Below are positions 1 to 12,839 of a DNA stretch of 64,000 nucleotides, piece after piece. How positions within the stretch are numbered: the stretch's first letter is position 1; each line of letters begins with the position of its first letter. The DNA is taken from the NCBI RefSeq assembly GCF_025698545.1, contig NC_068567.1, forward strand, positions 57,913,371 through 57,977,370. Reading direction: 5' to 3'. This DNA is from Gossypium raimondii. Its lineage: Eukaryota > Streptophyta > Magnoliopsida > Malvales > Malvaceae. The translations under genes were made by a program, and so were the position numbers. Under the pieces are notes generated by a model, which was given only the letters and a program-made list of their open reading frames with translations, ran no database searches and was not told the DNA's origin.

Positions 1-540
1 TGAAAATATGTAAATATATAAGTATATATATGTATGTAGAAAATATGAAATATAAAAATATATTTAATAAATAAAAATATGTACATATATATAAATTATA
101 TGATATAATAAGAAATATACATAAGTATGTATATGTATATAAATTATAAAAATATGTATGTGTATATATAATGACTTAAATCAAATAATACAAATAATAA
201 GAAAGATATTAGGTAAATAATATATATGTATACATAACTTAAAATAAATAATGGAGGAACTCCCTTTTTCTTTTAAAAAAATAAATAAATTAAATGAACT
301 AAAGGATGAAATTAAAATCAAACCAAAATTCGGGGGTCCAAACTGTAAATAAATAAAAAGGGATTGTCGATGACTGAAATAAAACGTGCTCAAAATCAAG
401 GGACCGATTGCGAAAATTCCCCGTCCCTTAGGCGCATCGTTTTGCGCAGGACTAGGTTGGAATATGTGCCAAATTATGTGGCCAAAATTAAATGAAATAA
501 AAGGCTGTGTTGAATGCGCCGTAGGATTGGAGGGACCAAA
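1..540. other. AT-rich low-complexity intergenic DNA
   Basis: The first ~200 bases are runs of ATATGTATA-like words with no stable repeat unit. From about 300 on, the text resembles degenerate plant LTR or untranslated retroelement sequence. I see no gene. Confidence 0.6.
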
Positions 541-1480
541 GGCGCAAATTACCCATTAGGGCAATAATGCGCAGATCTTCCTCCCTTAAACGGCGTCGTT
601 TAATGGTTAATATAAACCAAAATATATTTCTTTTGCTTCACTTTTTCAGGTTTTCAAAAAAAAAATGCAGGAGCCTCAGTTTTTTTTCTCAACACCCTCC
701 CCTCTCAAATGGCCGACGGTCTCTCAAGACTTCCGTCGCACCACCAACGGTGCCGGAAAATGGGCCCGTTAGCCTCTGCTCCTCGGCATCCTAGAGAGCC
801 AAAGCTCTCTCAACCCATGGGAGTCGAAAACAATGGAGGTTCTTGCCCTCTTGGACCCGATTCGGGAGACGGAAGAGAGACCCTCCGACGGCGTAACCAC
901 GGCCACTTTCGGTGAGTTCCCTTCCCCCTTTTTTTTGCTTTTGATTTTTTTATTATAGTTATTTAAAATAGACTTGCAAAAGAAAAAAGAATAAAATAAG
1001 ATAAAACAAATAAATAAAATAACAAGAAAACGAAGAGAACGGTTTAAAATCAACCTTTTCTTTAATCTCGGTTTCTTTTTTTTATTCCAATATATGTGTG
1101 TTCGTAAAAAAAATATTACAACGATTTGATCAAGGCTTTTATAGCCGATTACAACTGTTCATTTTCTATTCTTTTTTGCTTTTTGCTCTTTTTCATTGTA
1201 TTCTTCTGTTGCGTTGCATTTATTTCCCTCTGCAGGTGTCAGGCGAGACCGACGGTGGTGGCAGAAGGCATGCGCGAGGGTGTGGCAGACGAGGAGGCCA
1301 CACATGGAAGCTTGCGGCGCAAGGGAACTTAGGGTTTGGCTGAAAAATTTTTAAGTCTTGTGGGCTATTGGGTTGTTATTAGTTGGGCTAATCTAATTGT
1401 AATGGGTTGGGGTATTTTATTTTTATTTTTGGGTTGGTTGGGTTTGGGTCATATGGGCCCCGGGCAAAATGGCTATTACA
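540..1480 (+). repeat. Degenerate GC-richer repeat, probably retroelement UTR/LTR piece
   Basis: This block is clearly richer in G+C than its flanks and holds words such as AAACGGCGTCGTTT (near 587) and a GGGCCCCGGG stretch (near 1456). It ends in CTATTACA at 1473-1480, which resembles an LTR terminus. Short open frames here share no recognisable domain. I read it as an old retroelement fragment; its start and any target duplication could not be found. Confidence 0.35.
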
Positions 1481-3836
1481 GGGACTAAAATGAAAATATC
1501 TCGATTTGGCATGAAATTTCTATAACCATTGATTTTAGAGGGATGTAAAAGGATTTATTTGAACTTGTATTGTGAAACGAGGTTTAATTGTGAAAGATAT
1601 GACAGATTCAGTTTTAGGGACTAAATTGAATAAAATGTGAAACTTTAGGAAAATTGTGAAAATTGAAATTAAGTTGACATGTATATTGAGTAATATGTTT
1701 TAAGGTAATTAGAATTGATAATTTAAAATAAATTATCATATGGATCGAGAATAGAACCGAATGAGTTTAATCAAGAGAAAGTCAATTTTGTAGATTAGTC
1801 CTCGATGTTTTTATATAGATGTTTTTGTAAGGTAAGTTCATATTGACTTACCTTATTAATTCTTGATATGTTTGTATTATTTTATTTTATTGTTAAATAG
1901 AAATGTTATATATATACAAAGTTTTTGCATCAAATGGATTAAATTGTAAAATATGAAATTTATGATAAATATGAATAGATGTATGGTATTGAATGATTGT
2001 GAAATTATTGTAAAATTAATTATGTGTATTTGATGATATTACACAGTTTAAAATGTATATGGATTATTTTTCAATATGAAAAGGTTAGTATAAGTACGAT
2101 AATAGTCAGTGTGAAATGAATAGTTATTTAGAATGGAAGATACATGGATTGTTAATTGAATCATGTTACATATATATGACAATGTTATGATAGTTTTGAA
2201 GGTTGAAATGGATTTATGGCTCAAGTGAACTTAGTAAACAATTAGGTTATACATATAACAGGTATTATGTATCGGTGTTGGCTATCATGTCATATACATA
2301 CAGTAGGTACTACGTAACGGTGTCGGCTATCATGCCATATACATACAACAAGTACTATGTATCGGTATCGACTTTCATGCCATATAAATACAACAGGTAC
2401 CATATATCGGTGTTAGCTATCATACCATATACATACAACATGTATTATGTACCGGTGTTGGCTTTCATGCCATATAAATATAGCAGGTACTATGTACTGG
2501 TGTTGGTTATTTTGTCGATGGTTGAAATCTTGCATGCATTGCTAACTCTCCCTAACTCGTGAGAGCAATTTAAGTCTCGTCTATCCGATATTACTTTACT
2601 ATAGTTATCCAGGTGAAAATGTTTAATGAAACAAAAAGTAATGAATCAGAAAGATATTATTTACAAGGTTGTATGATGAACTTGTATTAAATGATATGAT
2701 TATTTGTGTATGAATGAAATCCTATGACATTTGATATGATGTATTTATGTGATGTACTAGCCATGGGATTTGTGGTGTAAATTGTATAAGGATGCCATGG
2801 TTTATAACATGTTTTGTGCCATATGTTTCAATTATTTATATTGCTTAATATCGAGGTAAGTTAAGTTAAATTTTCATACGAACTTACTAAGTATTAGTAT
2901 GTTTACTTTGCTTCTTGTTCATCCTTGTAGATCGATAGGTGGGGTCGAGTGGATCAGATCACATCAAAGCTCACACTATCCTTCTCAAGTTTCGGTAGAA
3001 TTTTGTTTGTTTTGGCTCGATTTTATGTGGCATGTACATAGGTGTCGTTGTGTATGTATGTTGATTTTGAGACATGTTGCTTTGGTCTCTATATAATATT
3101 TTGGTGTTGGGATAAATGTAAACAATATGCATGAATGTGTGTATTTCATGTTTTGATCATGTTATACTTTATGGTTAAAATGGCATTTTGTTGTGGATAT
3201 GGTATGATGGATATGAATGTGTTAAAGGCAAATGATATTTATAGGTTGTTTTATCCTAAATTGACATGAATTGAAGGAATGGATGGAATTTTTGTATGTT
3301 GGGTGCCAAATGTGTTACATTGGTTTAAAGGTTTAAAGAATGATATGTGATGGTATGTGTATGAGAGGGTTTTGTATAGGTTTGAGTTAAGGTTAAGTGC
3401 ATTAGTTGATGTGTTACAAGATTGAATTGAATTATGCACAGAATGTCATGTTTATGTATCATATGGTCTGACATACGGGTTGGTGACACGGTCGTGTGAT
3501 CACTAGAAGTGGAATGTATTAAAAACCACACGGTTCCCGGTTGTTACACGGCTTGGTCACATGGTCGTGTGATACACACGGGCTGAGTCACAGCCGTGTG
3601 ACCCATGTTTGTAAAATTTTCATTAATTTTGAAATAGTTTCAGATTGATCCTTAATTTTTCTCAGGTCAACTCGATTAAGACTCGGTTTAGTTTGTAAAT
3701 CATATTATGCATGGATTATAAAATGTTGTATTGTTTAATTGAATTTTAAAGCCTGTATTAAATGTGATTTGCTCCAATGATTGTTGTAACATTCCATAGC
3801 TCGGGTCTAATGACCAGACCGAGTATGAGTGTTACA
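1481..3836 (+). mobile_element. Solo-LTR-like element, 5' end not resolved
   Basis: The right end is clear: ...GAGTATGAGTGTTACA, ending at 3836. It is close to the end of the 19243-21685 element (GAGTATGAGGTGTTACA). The interior shares the module ATACGAACTTACTAAG with the element at 15758-18287 and carries CACACGG-type motifs at about 3475-3605. There is no gag-pol coding. The left boundary is uncertain because no matching 5-bp duplication of the right flank (GTAAA) was found upstream. Confidence 0.55.
2246..2515 (+). repeat. 45-bp tandem repeat, about six copies
   Basis: CATATA(C/A)ATA anchors recur at 2291, 2336, 2381, 2426 and 2471, exactly 45 bases apart, with one more degenerate unit on the left. 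Because 45 is a multiple of three, the array keeps an open frame (2203-2562) that would encode a 15-residue Tyr-rich repeat. I treat that frame as a by-product of the period, not a gene. Confidence 0.85.
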
Positions 3837-4605
3837 GTAAACTATACAGTTGGTCACTCAACTTTTATAAGTTTTCATTTTACGCCTCGAGAATAAAAAA
3901 ATTACATTTTAAGCATTGTTGTTAATAACCGTTTTCATTTTGGTAACCCACCATTAATTCAATAATCATTTAGTCACCCAACTTTTGTAAGTTTTCATTT
4001 GAGTTACTTATTTTATCTTTTAAAGTTCCTTTAGTTTTTTTAGAATTAATTTTAGTATTTCCCAATAAAATGAAAAACACTTGGGGTTTTATAGGAAAAA
4101 ACTTGAGTTTTATAAGGAAAAAGCATTTCATATTTTATATTTCCTTTATTTTCTTTTCTTTTTAGAATTAATTTAGTTTTTTCGATAAAAGGGAAAACCT
4201 TGTAAATGACATTGTTAGAAGAGGCAATCATAGATCCCCGAAAGGATTAGTCTTCATGGACCGTAAAATGGACATGGAAGATACATTGGTTGTATAAAAA
4301 TGATAGGGGCAGCGGACCAAGACCGTTTTTCAAGTTGTTTGACACAAGAAGATTCAAATCTGATATGAAAAGAAGAAGCCAAATAGATTTAGGAAAACAA
4401 AGAAAACAAAAACAACTAAAAGAAGAAATTTAAAAACAAAGAATAAATATTTAAAACAATAATTAATTAATTAATTAAAAGTGGAAGATGGATCGAATAA
4501 ACTGATAGATATGAATAGAAGATAGTTGTCCAATTGAACCCTTTGAGATATAAATATCAACAAATTCAATTAATAGTTCTAATCAACCATCCAAGAAATA
4601 ATTAA

Positions 4606-7331
4606 TGTAACACCCCTATACCCGGTTCGACCTAAGGAAACTGTTATAGAAATATTACATTTGAACATAAAAAAAATAAAGTTTTCATAACTTATATTTT
4701 AATCCCTACTACTTGGAACACACTTGATCTTCCTAAGTACATGTCATTTTATTCAAAATTTTGAAACATATCCTTTTGGCACTTGGAGATGTGATGAGAT
4801 GGATGTCCACGACCTCAACTACGACTCTTCAAAAGCACTTTATCTACGCGTTGAAAATAAACGCGTTAAGTCGGTGAAGACTTAGTAAGTACTCATAATA
4901 TTTAAATTCTATTAAATTTCTTAACTTCTGATATCTTGTTTCTTTGTTTATTTATCATATTCATTTGTAACTTTTTTACTTATTTCACAATTTAATCCTT
5001 AAGTCCTTAAATCAACTTATAAAAATTACTACTCTTTTTATACATGTATCATATTTCACCATTTAGTGTAAATTTTCATGATTTTTTCACTATTTCTGTC
5101 ACAATTTATTTTTAATTCAATATTTTAAACATGAATCAGAGATAAACATTTACCTTGTAAGGAAAATTATTTACCTTTTTAGTAGAGGCTCAGTAGACTA
5201 AACAGAACACTTAGGATATACGAAACTGATACAGAGGTGCATTATTATGCACTATTAAATAGAGAGCACTAAAGTGTTATACAGAGAGCACAAATGTGCT
5301 AAACGGAGAGCATTATTGTGCTAATAATCGGAGAGCACTAACGTGCTAATAATCAGAGAGCGCGCTAGGGTTCCTTAATGGACACACCACTAATATCCTA
5401 GTAGTTCTAATCTCGTCTACTTGGGCAAATTATAATATGCACACTTATCACTTTTACACTTTTCGCATAATGCTTTTACATACTTTACAATTTAATCCTT
5501 GTACCAATAATCCGTATACTTATATCTGCACTATCTTTAACACATGTAATATATTTCTAAATTCATTATTCATCCATAATTCACTAATAATCTTTATCAT
5601 GTATTTCACATATCACTTTTATATCTTTTGTAATTTAGTCCTTAACACAAAATTTCATGTAGCAATATATTTTACTTTTAATAACACATATAACATAATT
5701 CAATACTTATTAATATTCCAAAATTCACTACAACATCAATTTTTCTCATTCTAAGTATTATGCACTTCACTTTTCTATTTCTAATATAATTTTTCTCAAA
5801 TTTACGATTTAACTCTTAATTTCCACAACTTAGGAAATAATTGTAGTTTGGATTACAAAATTCATATATTCTTTTATTTTTCACTATGTGCTTCATTATC
5901 AATATTTTCTTGTAAACTTTTATAACTTTTCAATTTAATCACTTTTTTTCATAAAAGTTTTCTATTCATTATTACACAATTTTTCTATGACATCTCACTT
6001 AATTCACATAATTAATTCTACTATCTCATTTTCCATATCAAATTTCTATGTATATCACTTGTATTATTTCCACCACATATATTTCTCAAGTCTTTCAATT
6101 TAGTCATTGTTTCCATAAAATTTCACATTTTCCCATAATTTCACTTATTTAATACTTTGTATATTTTTGCTAACACATAACCCAACTATTATACTTTTAT
6201 TATAATTTCCTCCTTCACTTAAGAAATTATTTCACACACTATATATATTTTACTTAATTACCACTTACTTTACAAAAACAACATTTTAATCCTTATATAA
6301 CAAGAAAGTTCATGGGTACTTACCTCTTTTCTATCAAAATCTCTTGTTTTTCTCTTCTCCTACCACTTGATTCACTCACTCAACTTCTCTCTTCATCAAC
6401 ATGTCAAAACACAATATTTCATCATGAGAAATATTTACTTTAACACCATTTTTATGCTTTTCTATCAGTACTAAACTTAAAAATAAAATAAAACCTTAAC
6501 ATTCATACCTTATTCTCTTGAAACCAAACTTTAACTTGACTTACTCTCTCCTCCAACTTCTATTTTCTTGAATCTAACTTGATATTCTAGCTCCCCCAAA
6601 GTCTCCTTATTATTTTTCTCTCTTGATGGCTATGGAAATTCATTTGATTTCTAAGTGAAAATGGTGAATTTTTTATAAAATGACCAAATTGTAAATGAAA
6701 GAAAATTTTTCCTTTCCTTTCTTTTCTTCTTCTCACGTTGGAACCATGGAAAGATGAAGAGAATTCTTCATTTTTCTTTCCTTATATACTAAATAAAATA
6801 ATAATTAAATATAATTAAATGTCAAATCAAAATATTAATAAACTAATATTTATTTATTTAATTAATCTAAATATCACCAACATCATCATTACTCTTCAAA
6901 ATTAACTTCCTTGCTAAATGACCATTTTGCCCCTTATGATCCTTCAAAATTCCTCCATTAAATCATCACTCATTTTAGTAAAATTGTGATTTAACCCCTC
7001 ATACTTTTTCCACTTATTCAATTTGGTCCTAATTCATCCATTTTCCTTAGTTTCTAGATCCTTCCACCCTTAAAATATTTTCACTATTGGTCCTTCAACT
7101 TTTCCATATTTACACTTCAACCCCTTAAATTTTGAGTATTTACTCTTGGGCCACAACTTTTCTCACTTTTTTTATTTAGTCCTTTCTTGAATTAATATAT
7201 CATAATATACTTCCTAAATAGATTTTGTTGACATAACTCAAAATTTCCCTTTTTGTCAATTTATTTCCTTATTTTACTATATCAAGGACAATATCTCACT
7301 TTCTTACTGTAGCAACTTTCGGGGTGTTACA
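4606..7331 (-). mobile_element. Solo LTR, 2726 bp, TSD ATTAA
   Basis: On the + strand it begins TGTAACACCCC at 4606 and ends GGGGTGTTACA at 7331, flanked by perfect 5-bp duplications ATTAA (4601-4605 and 7332-7336). Comparison with the other elements places its 3' end at the left, so it lies on the minus strand. No protein domain is present. A 5-bp duplication with TG...CA ends is the signature of LTR retrotransposon integration; a single LTR-length body without coding implies a solo LTR or a non-autonomous element. Confidence 0.85.
5221..5362. repeat. 22-25-bp tandem repeat inside the solo LTR
   Basis: The word (A/G)GAGAGC recurs at 5261, 5283, 5305, 5330 and 5355, giving spacings of 22, 22, 25 and 25 bases. 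Each unit carries a GCAC...GTGCT mini-palindrome. Confidence 0.75.
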
Positions 7332-8530
7332 ATTAATGGCACTAATCAACCCTCTAAAAAATAATCATTGAAAAATTGAAGGATGAAGGATGAAAAATGA
7401 ATTCTCACGACTCCTTAAAGAAAATTGAGAAGAAAAAATTGTTTCTAAAAATCACAATAAAGCAATATTGCATGAAAGAAAATAACTCGAGAGTTAAAAT
7501 TTTTATTAAGGAATAAATCAATTTTATCAATGCCTTTAATGACTAATGAAGAGGTATTTATATAGCTAGCTAATTATATCCAAATAAAACTCTTAAGTAT
7601 AATGAAACTCTAATTAATAATCTAAACAAAAATAGTTTTAGTTGAATTAAGCTTTCTTGTTGACCAAGAAATATAAAACTCCTAAACAACTTTAAATACT
7701 TAAAAATATCTTAAATTTCGAAATAAATAAATAATAAAATAATAAAAACTAATAAATATAATATTGGGCTCATATATAATAATAATTAAGTCTAAAATCG
7801 ATCCCAATATGATTTAACTTCAAATTAAAGACCGAGACTCGTAATTTCCCATAATAATCCCATCCAAAAATTTTATTTACGCAATCTTCAGTCAAATTGT
7901 CATAACTTGAGCTTTTGGACTTGAAATTAAGTGATTCAAAGTGTGTTTCGAAGCTAAGAGATATATCTTCAAACGCTATACAAACATCTTAGCCCAAAAA
8001 TTCCTGGATCCCATCCAAAAATTCGTCGCAAGTCGATTGATCTTCCAAACTTAGAAAATTGGCGGCTTGGTTAAATTAGCTTTAATAAATTTCACCCCAT
8101 CTGTGCATGTATTAAAAAAATAAAAGGGAAAACCTAAATTTTTATTTGAAAAACTTGGGGTTTTGCAAGGAAAACATTTATCTTTTTAATTTCCTTTATT
8201 TTTTAAGAATTAATTTTAGTTTTTCTTTTCAGTAAAAAGGGAAAACTTGTTTTTACAAGGAATTGAGTTACAGGGGAAATTTTGGGTTTCATCTTTGCAG
8301 TTGAATAATGCAATTTCCTGTAAAAGCTTAGTTTCTTTTTAGAAAATTAAAATTAATCCTAAAAAAGGAAATGAATGATTAAAATGAAAACTTATTAGTT
8401 TGGGTGACTAAAATTAGTGTAAAATAATATTGCCTAACCCCAAACTAATAGGAGGTGACCAAATTGAAAACGTTTGTTAATGAGAATGCCTAAAATATAA
8501 ATTTTTACTTTTTTACCTTTTAACACAGTA

Positions 8531-10400
8531 GTGTTTGGAAAGTCACCTAGTAATTGGATTTGAGTATAATTACTTGTAATTACATAAACACTGCATGTTT
8601 GGGTAACCATTGTAATTGGTAGGTCGCACTGAATTGAGTATAATTGTAATTCCCCAATTATAGTTTCCAATTCTTAGGGGGAGAGTGAGAATTGGAGTAA
8701 TTACGAAAATAATTACACCCAAATTAAATTTTAAAAAAATATTTTTATACAAGTTTAAGTTATAATTTTTATATTATAAACATAAATACTTATGAGTGTT
8801 TGGGATGGTTATGACTAAAGATTTATTATATTATAAAACTAATTTATTTGTATTTTATAAAGTTATAACAAAAAATATTATTTAAATCTTAAATCTTTTA
8901 AAGCTATGATGAAAAATTATTATAAAAATAATTTACATGTTATAAAAATGTTATAATATATTTATTTATAAAAGTTATGTCCAATGACATAACTTATTTA
9001 TGTATCTATACTATATATTATAAAAATATTATGCTTATTCGTAAAAAGAAAAGTATTATACTTTCTTTTATCATAACTTAATTATAATAAAAAAACTTTA
9101 TAAAGTTATGACAAAAATATATTATTCACAAAAGGTTATGAAAACTATTCGGCATTTCATAGAAATTTATAAAGATTATATATTATACATTTTATATTAT
9201 TTTTACTTAATTTATATATTATAAAAGGTTGTAATTTAACATAATTCTTTCTCCAAATTAAGTTTGTATAAGTTTTTATTATTAAAACTATAGACTAATT
9301 GCATCATGAACCCAAATATGGTATGATATCATTTGAGAGAATGGAGTTGAACACAAGCACCAAAAACGGCTCGCGAACTCTTTAATTTGAGACAATCAAG
9401 GCTCCAAAATGTGGTTAGAGGACATTTATTGTTCTAAATAAAATTTCTCATACTAACAACATCACTTTAGTATAACATAAAAAAACATAAGGTTAGATCG
9501 TATTAGCATGTTGCATATTTCATAGTTTCATTTATAGGTGGATCTGGGATGATTCATACTTCAAAAAGTAAATATAAGAAAGAGATCTTGATAATCTTAA
9601 TGATACATATTCAGATGATAATGATGATAAACTCGATCAAGAACCAGCATTCAACGAAATGAGCTTATATTAAATATTAAAGAGGGATAACTTAACAAAT
9701 ATGGAGCACTAGAACAATTAGATAAAATTTCATATGATCTTTGTTGTTCTTGTTATTTTTATTAGTAGTCTTATTATCAACTATTTTTGGACTAACATAA
9801 TATACAAGATGATTTGATTTTCATTTTTGTTACTTGTTTAGAATTTATTTTATCGTGCTAATAATTTTTATAGTATTTAATATTTTAAAATATAAAATTA
9901 TGTAAACATGGCATAAAAAATTACAATATAATTACACTCTATCAACTAAATATATCTAAAAAATTATAATTTTTATAATTATAAAAAATGTAATAATTAC
10001 TCTTTTGTGTATAAATAAACCCTAAGAAAATGGAATTACAATTTACAAGGGCAAGAAGAAGGCTCGCAATCCGAGCCAAACTGGCTGCCGTCTCCCCACC
10101 AAACATTCAATCCAACGAATTGTTGCTATCCGATTAAACCCAATCCCTTCCCATCCCATCCACTCGTGGGACCGCATTGCATCTAACGCCTCAAACTCTC
10201 TCCGGCGCACCTAGCCAGACAACCCTTACATCTCCTCCGTCCAAATTACAACCTAAGTCCCCCCACTCGCTTACCTTAATAACATCAAAAACCCATGACA
10301 AAACTAGCTATACCCATCTCCTATGCCACATTAGTCAGCCAAATAGATAGGCTCATAAGTCTTAGCCACCCAAATATCTCCAACACTTTCCTTCTTCACA
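8531..10400. other. AT-rich intergenic DNA with degenerate repeats
   Basis: This ~1.9 kb stretch is very AT-rich with many TTATAAAA-type words. Around 8570-8720 there are GTAATTAC/TTGGGT motifs typical of small plant DNA-transposon relics. A short Asp-rich open stretch near 9600-9670 could be a transposase tail, but no domain is recognisable. The last ~350 bases would hold the promoter and 5' UTR of the cyclin gene. Confidence 0.5.
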
Positions 10401-10411
10401 CAATGGACTAA

Positions 10412-11164
10412 ATGTTAGCCACCGGCGACTACCCCACCCACCCAATCCGGCAACCGGATCCAATCCAAGCCGACACAACACCAACACCAAGAGTCCTCAC
10501 CATAATTTCCTCGGTTTTAGAAAAGTTAGTGGCCCGAAACGACAAGCTCGTTGAGGTCCTAACCGAGCAGCCAGATGGATTGAACTTGGACCGCAATGGT
10601 ACCATCTCTGCTCCTCTTGGTAAAAGCTTGAACGCGTTTCATGGCGTTAGGGCTCCAAATATAAGCATACCAAACTACTTGGAGAGGATCTATAAGTACA
10701 CAAACTGCAGCCCTTCATGCTTTGTGTTGGGATACGTTTATATAGACAGATTGGCCCATAAGCATCCCGATTCACTCCTCATATCCTTGAACGTGCACCG
10801 ATTGCTAGTCACCTGTGTCATGGTTGCTTCTAAGGTTCTTGATGATGTGTAAGTGCCTTCTTCGACAACCCTTTACCTATTTTTGTTTCTTTTTTTTTTT
10901 AAAGGATTCTTGGATTTTTGCTAATTCAGGCACTATAACAATGCGTTCTATGCTCGGGTAGGAGGAGTGAGCAATGCTGAGCTGAACAGGCTAGAATTAG
11001 AACTGCTTTTCCTTTTGGATTTTGGAGTGGCGGTGAGCTCACAGGTTTTTGAGACCTATTGTTTCCACTTGGAACAGGAGATGTTAATTAATGGCGTTGA
11101 TCAGAAAGTTGAAAGGGTGATAAGCCCCGTTGCTGTTGATGAGATTGTGACTGACATCGGTTGA
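10412..11164 (+). CDS. CYCU1-1: P/U-type cyclin, CYCU1-1 / CYCP2;1-like
   Basis: Two exons, 10412-10848 and 10930-11164, joined by an 81-bp GT-AG intron that splits a Val codon, give 223 residues. P/U-type cyclins (PHO80-like) bind CDKA-type kinases and are linked to cell division and nutrient signals. The N-terminus contains TPRVLTIIS and EKLVARN, followed by an extra ~15-residue linker absent from the Arabidopsis protein as I remember it. The cyclin box covers roughly residues 60-165 and includes HGVRAP, YLERIYKYT, VGYVYIDRLAHKHP, LNVHRLLVTCVM and the exon-2 motifs YARVGGVSN and LELLFLLDF. The start at MLATGD matches the MLTA start of the Arabidopsis homologue. The C-terminal tail is unconserved. 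The assignment to CYCU1-1 rather than other CYCU members rests on these motifs and on PEX22 as the next gene. Confidence 0.93.
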
Positions 11165-11206
11165 TTGTTTCGCCGTCTCTCAAGCCATGGGATTGGCCCC
11201 GAGTTC

Positions 11207-11230
11207 CTCTCTCTCTCTCTCTCTCTCTCT
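11207..11230 (+). repeat. (CT)12 microsatellite in the cyclin 3' UTR
   Basis: An uninterrupted CT dinucleotide run starts 43 bases after the cyclin stop codon, so it probably lies in the transcript's 3' UTR. Confidence 0.9.
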
Positions 11231-12280
11231 CGTCTTAAAATGGGGTCTCATTATTATTAACTTTGTTTTTTTAACCAAAAAAAGGAAATAGAGAAAAGGA
11301 AAAAGAGTACAATGGCTTTCATTTATTGTTTGTTATTGACTATCGAACTATTGTTTGGAACTATTTATGCCTAAGCTTTTGTAATGTGATCAAATTTAGT
11401 CATTACTTGAATTATTTATCAAAATTTAAAATTTTAATTTTGGTTTAAGTGATAGCAGTTAAATATGTTAGATCAATTTTTGTATTATATTCAAGTTATG
11501 TATTTAATTCATGTTCTTCAATTTACTCATTTTAGTTGCTATAGCTTCGAATTTCGATATTTCAATCTTGACTTAAAATATTAGTTGTTAAATCCATTAA
11601 CTAAAATGGTGTGCCTTTTTGTGAGTATCATGTGAAAATATCAAGATGATAGATATTACATATATGATAATATATTTGTTATATAAGATTTTGTAAATAA
11701 CATAATTTAACGGCTATTATTTGGTCAAGACTAAAATTTCAAAACTCAAAAGTTGCAGAGACTAAATCCATAACTTATATATAATACAAGAACTAATAAT
11801 AGCGGAATCTGAGTTTTTTTATTTATTAAGAAAAGTGATTATTTCATCAAAACAACGTAATGCTATGAAAATAAACTATGTAATTGGCCTTAAAATTAGC
11901 TAATTTATTTGCCTCCCGAAAAACATGCTTGAACTGCACAAACCATTGTTTTCTATAGCATTCTTTGACTCTCTTTACTAAGGTTATGGTGTTGCCTTCC
12001 TCGTTATATTTTTACAACATTTTAACTACATTTGAATTATCACATTCTACCTATTCTGTAATATCTCTCACCTGACCCCGTTGTTGAAATCGAATTATAG
12101 AATGCTACAACACAAAACAAAACAGTTATAAACAGTTAACTGTAAAAAAAATACAAATATTTTAATCAGTTCAATCATTAAATACCATCTAAAACTTTTT
12201 CTGAGTCTTATATGAGCTTACTTGAGATCTTGAGTTGACCCAAGGACATTCTAGGATCAAATTGTAATATTATCAAAATT
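11231..12280. other. Intergenic, no gene seen
   Basis: AT-rich DNA downstream of the cyclin gene. It contains phrases such as AGAGACTAAAT that recur in plant repeats but no open frame or terminal structure I can support. Confidence 0.5.
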
Positions 12281-12700
12281 TGAAGGTAATCATGCAAAAT
12301 AGGGGTCACATGGCCATATGTCCAGATCGTGTAACTCTCTGAAGCTATGTGAACCAAAATATAAAAATTTCATCAAAAGTCACACGACCGTGTGATTGAG
12401 CCGTGTAGCAAACTGAGACAGTATGAAAAACTAGGTGACCAAAACTACAATACTCACACGGGCATGTGACTAACCTGTTTAACAATCGGGAACCGTGTGA
12501 TTCTACATCTACCTATTTTTTAGAGAGCACATGGACGTGTATCAGCCTGTATGGTGTAAAAATAGGTAAATTGTTGATTGTTTCAAACCATTTTCCAAAG
12601 GTAACTTCAAAACACATTTTGGTAATTTATAACATGCTCAAAACATCTCAAAACCAAGCCCAAATCAACTTCCTGACAAACTAAACAATATGCCACAATA
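12280..12700 (-). mobile_element. LTR fragment, minus strand
   Basis: The stretch contains CACACGACCGTGTGA, CACACGGGCATGTGA, GAACCGTGTGA and ACATGGACGTGT, the same motif set as the LTRs at 3475-3605 and 17770-18030, here in the opposite layout. Neither terminus was found, so it is a fragment. Confidence 0.6.
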
Positions 12701-12839
12701 GCACAATCACATGAATCAAATCAAATCTTTTCAAGCATGTTACTACATTCCATATCATTCTTAAGCTTCAATGTTACCTTTCTCACAACGCTTTTGTTGA
12801 AGAATGATATCTTGAGGATCACACCCAAGTCCTCAACTT

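Larger units (their letters stand above)
3837..8530. mobile_element. Large inverted-repeat (TIR/foldback) element, interrupted
   Basis: About 290 bases at 3840-4130 are related, in inverted orientation, to about 8150-8520. Shared landmarks include GTCACCCAA...GTTTTCATTT, ATTTTA(A/G)GCATT and the AGAATTAATTTTAGT block. The arms are diverged and the exact outer ends and target duplication could not be fixed. The interior has no recognisable transposase and contains the solo LTR at 4606-7331. Confidence 0.5.

Noticed and set aside
2246-5362. Tandem arrays as a possible CRISPR-like repeat
   Set aside because: The units are contiguous without unique spacers, and the DNA is plant nuclear.
5437-5754. 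105-residue open frame on the + strand
   Set aside because: It lies inside the solo LTR at 4606-7331, is rich in Phe/Tyr/Asn as expected from AT-rich DNA, and has no domain.
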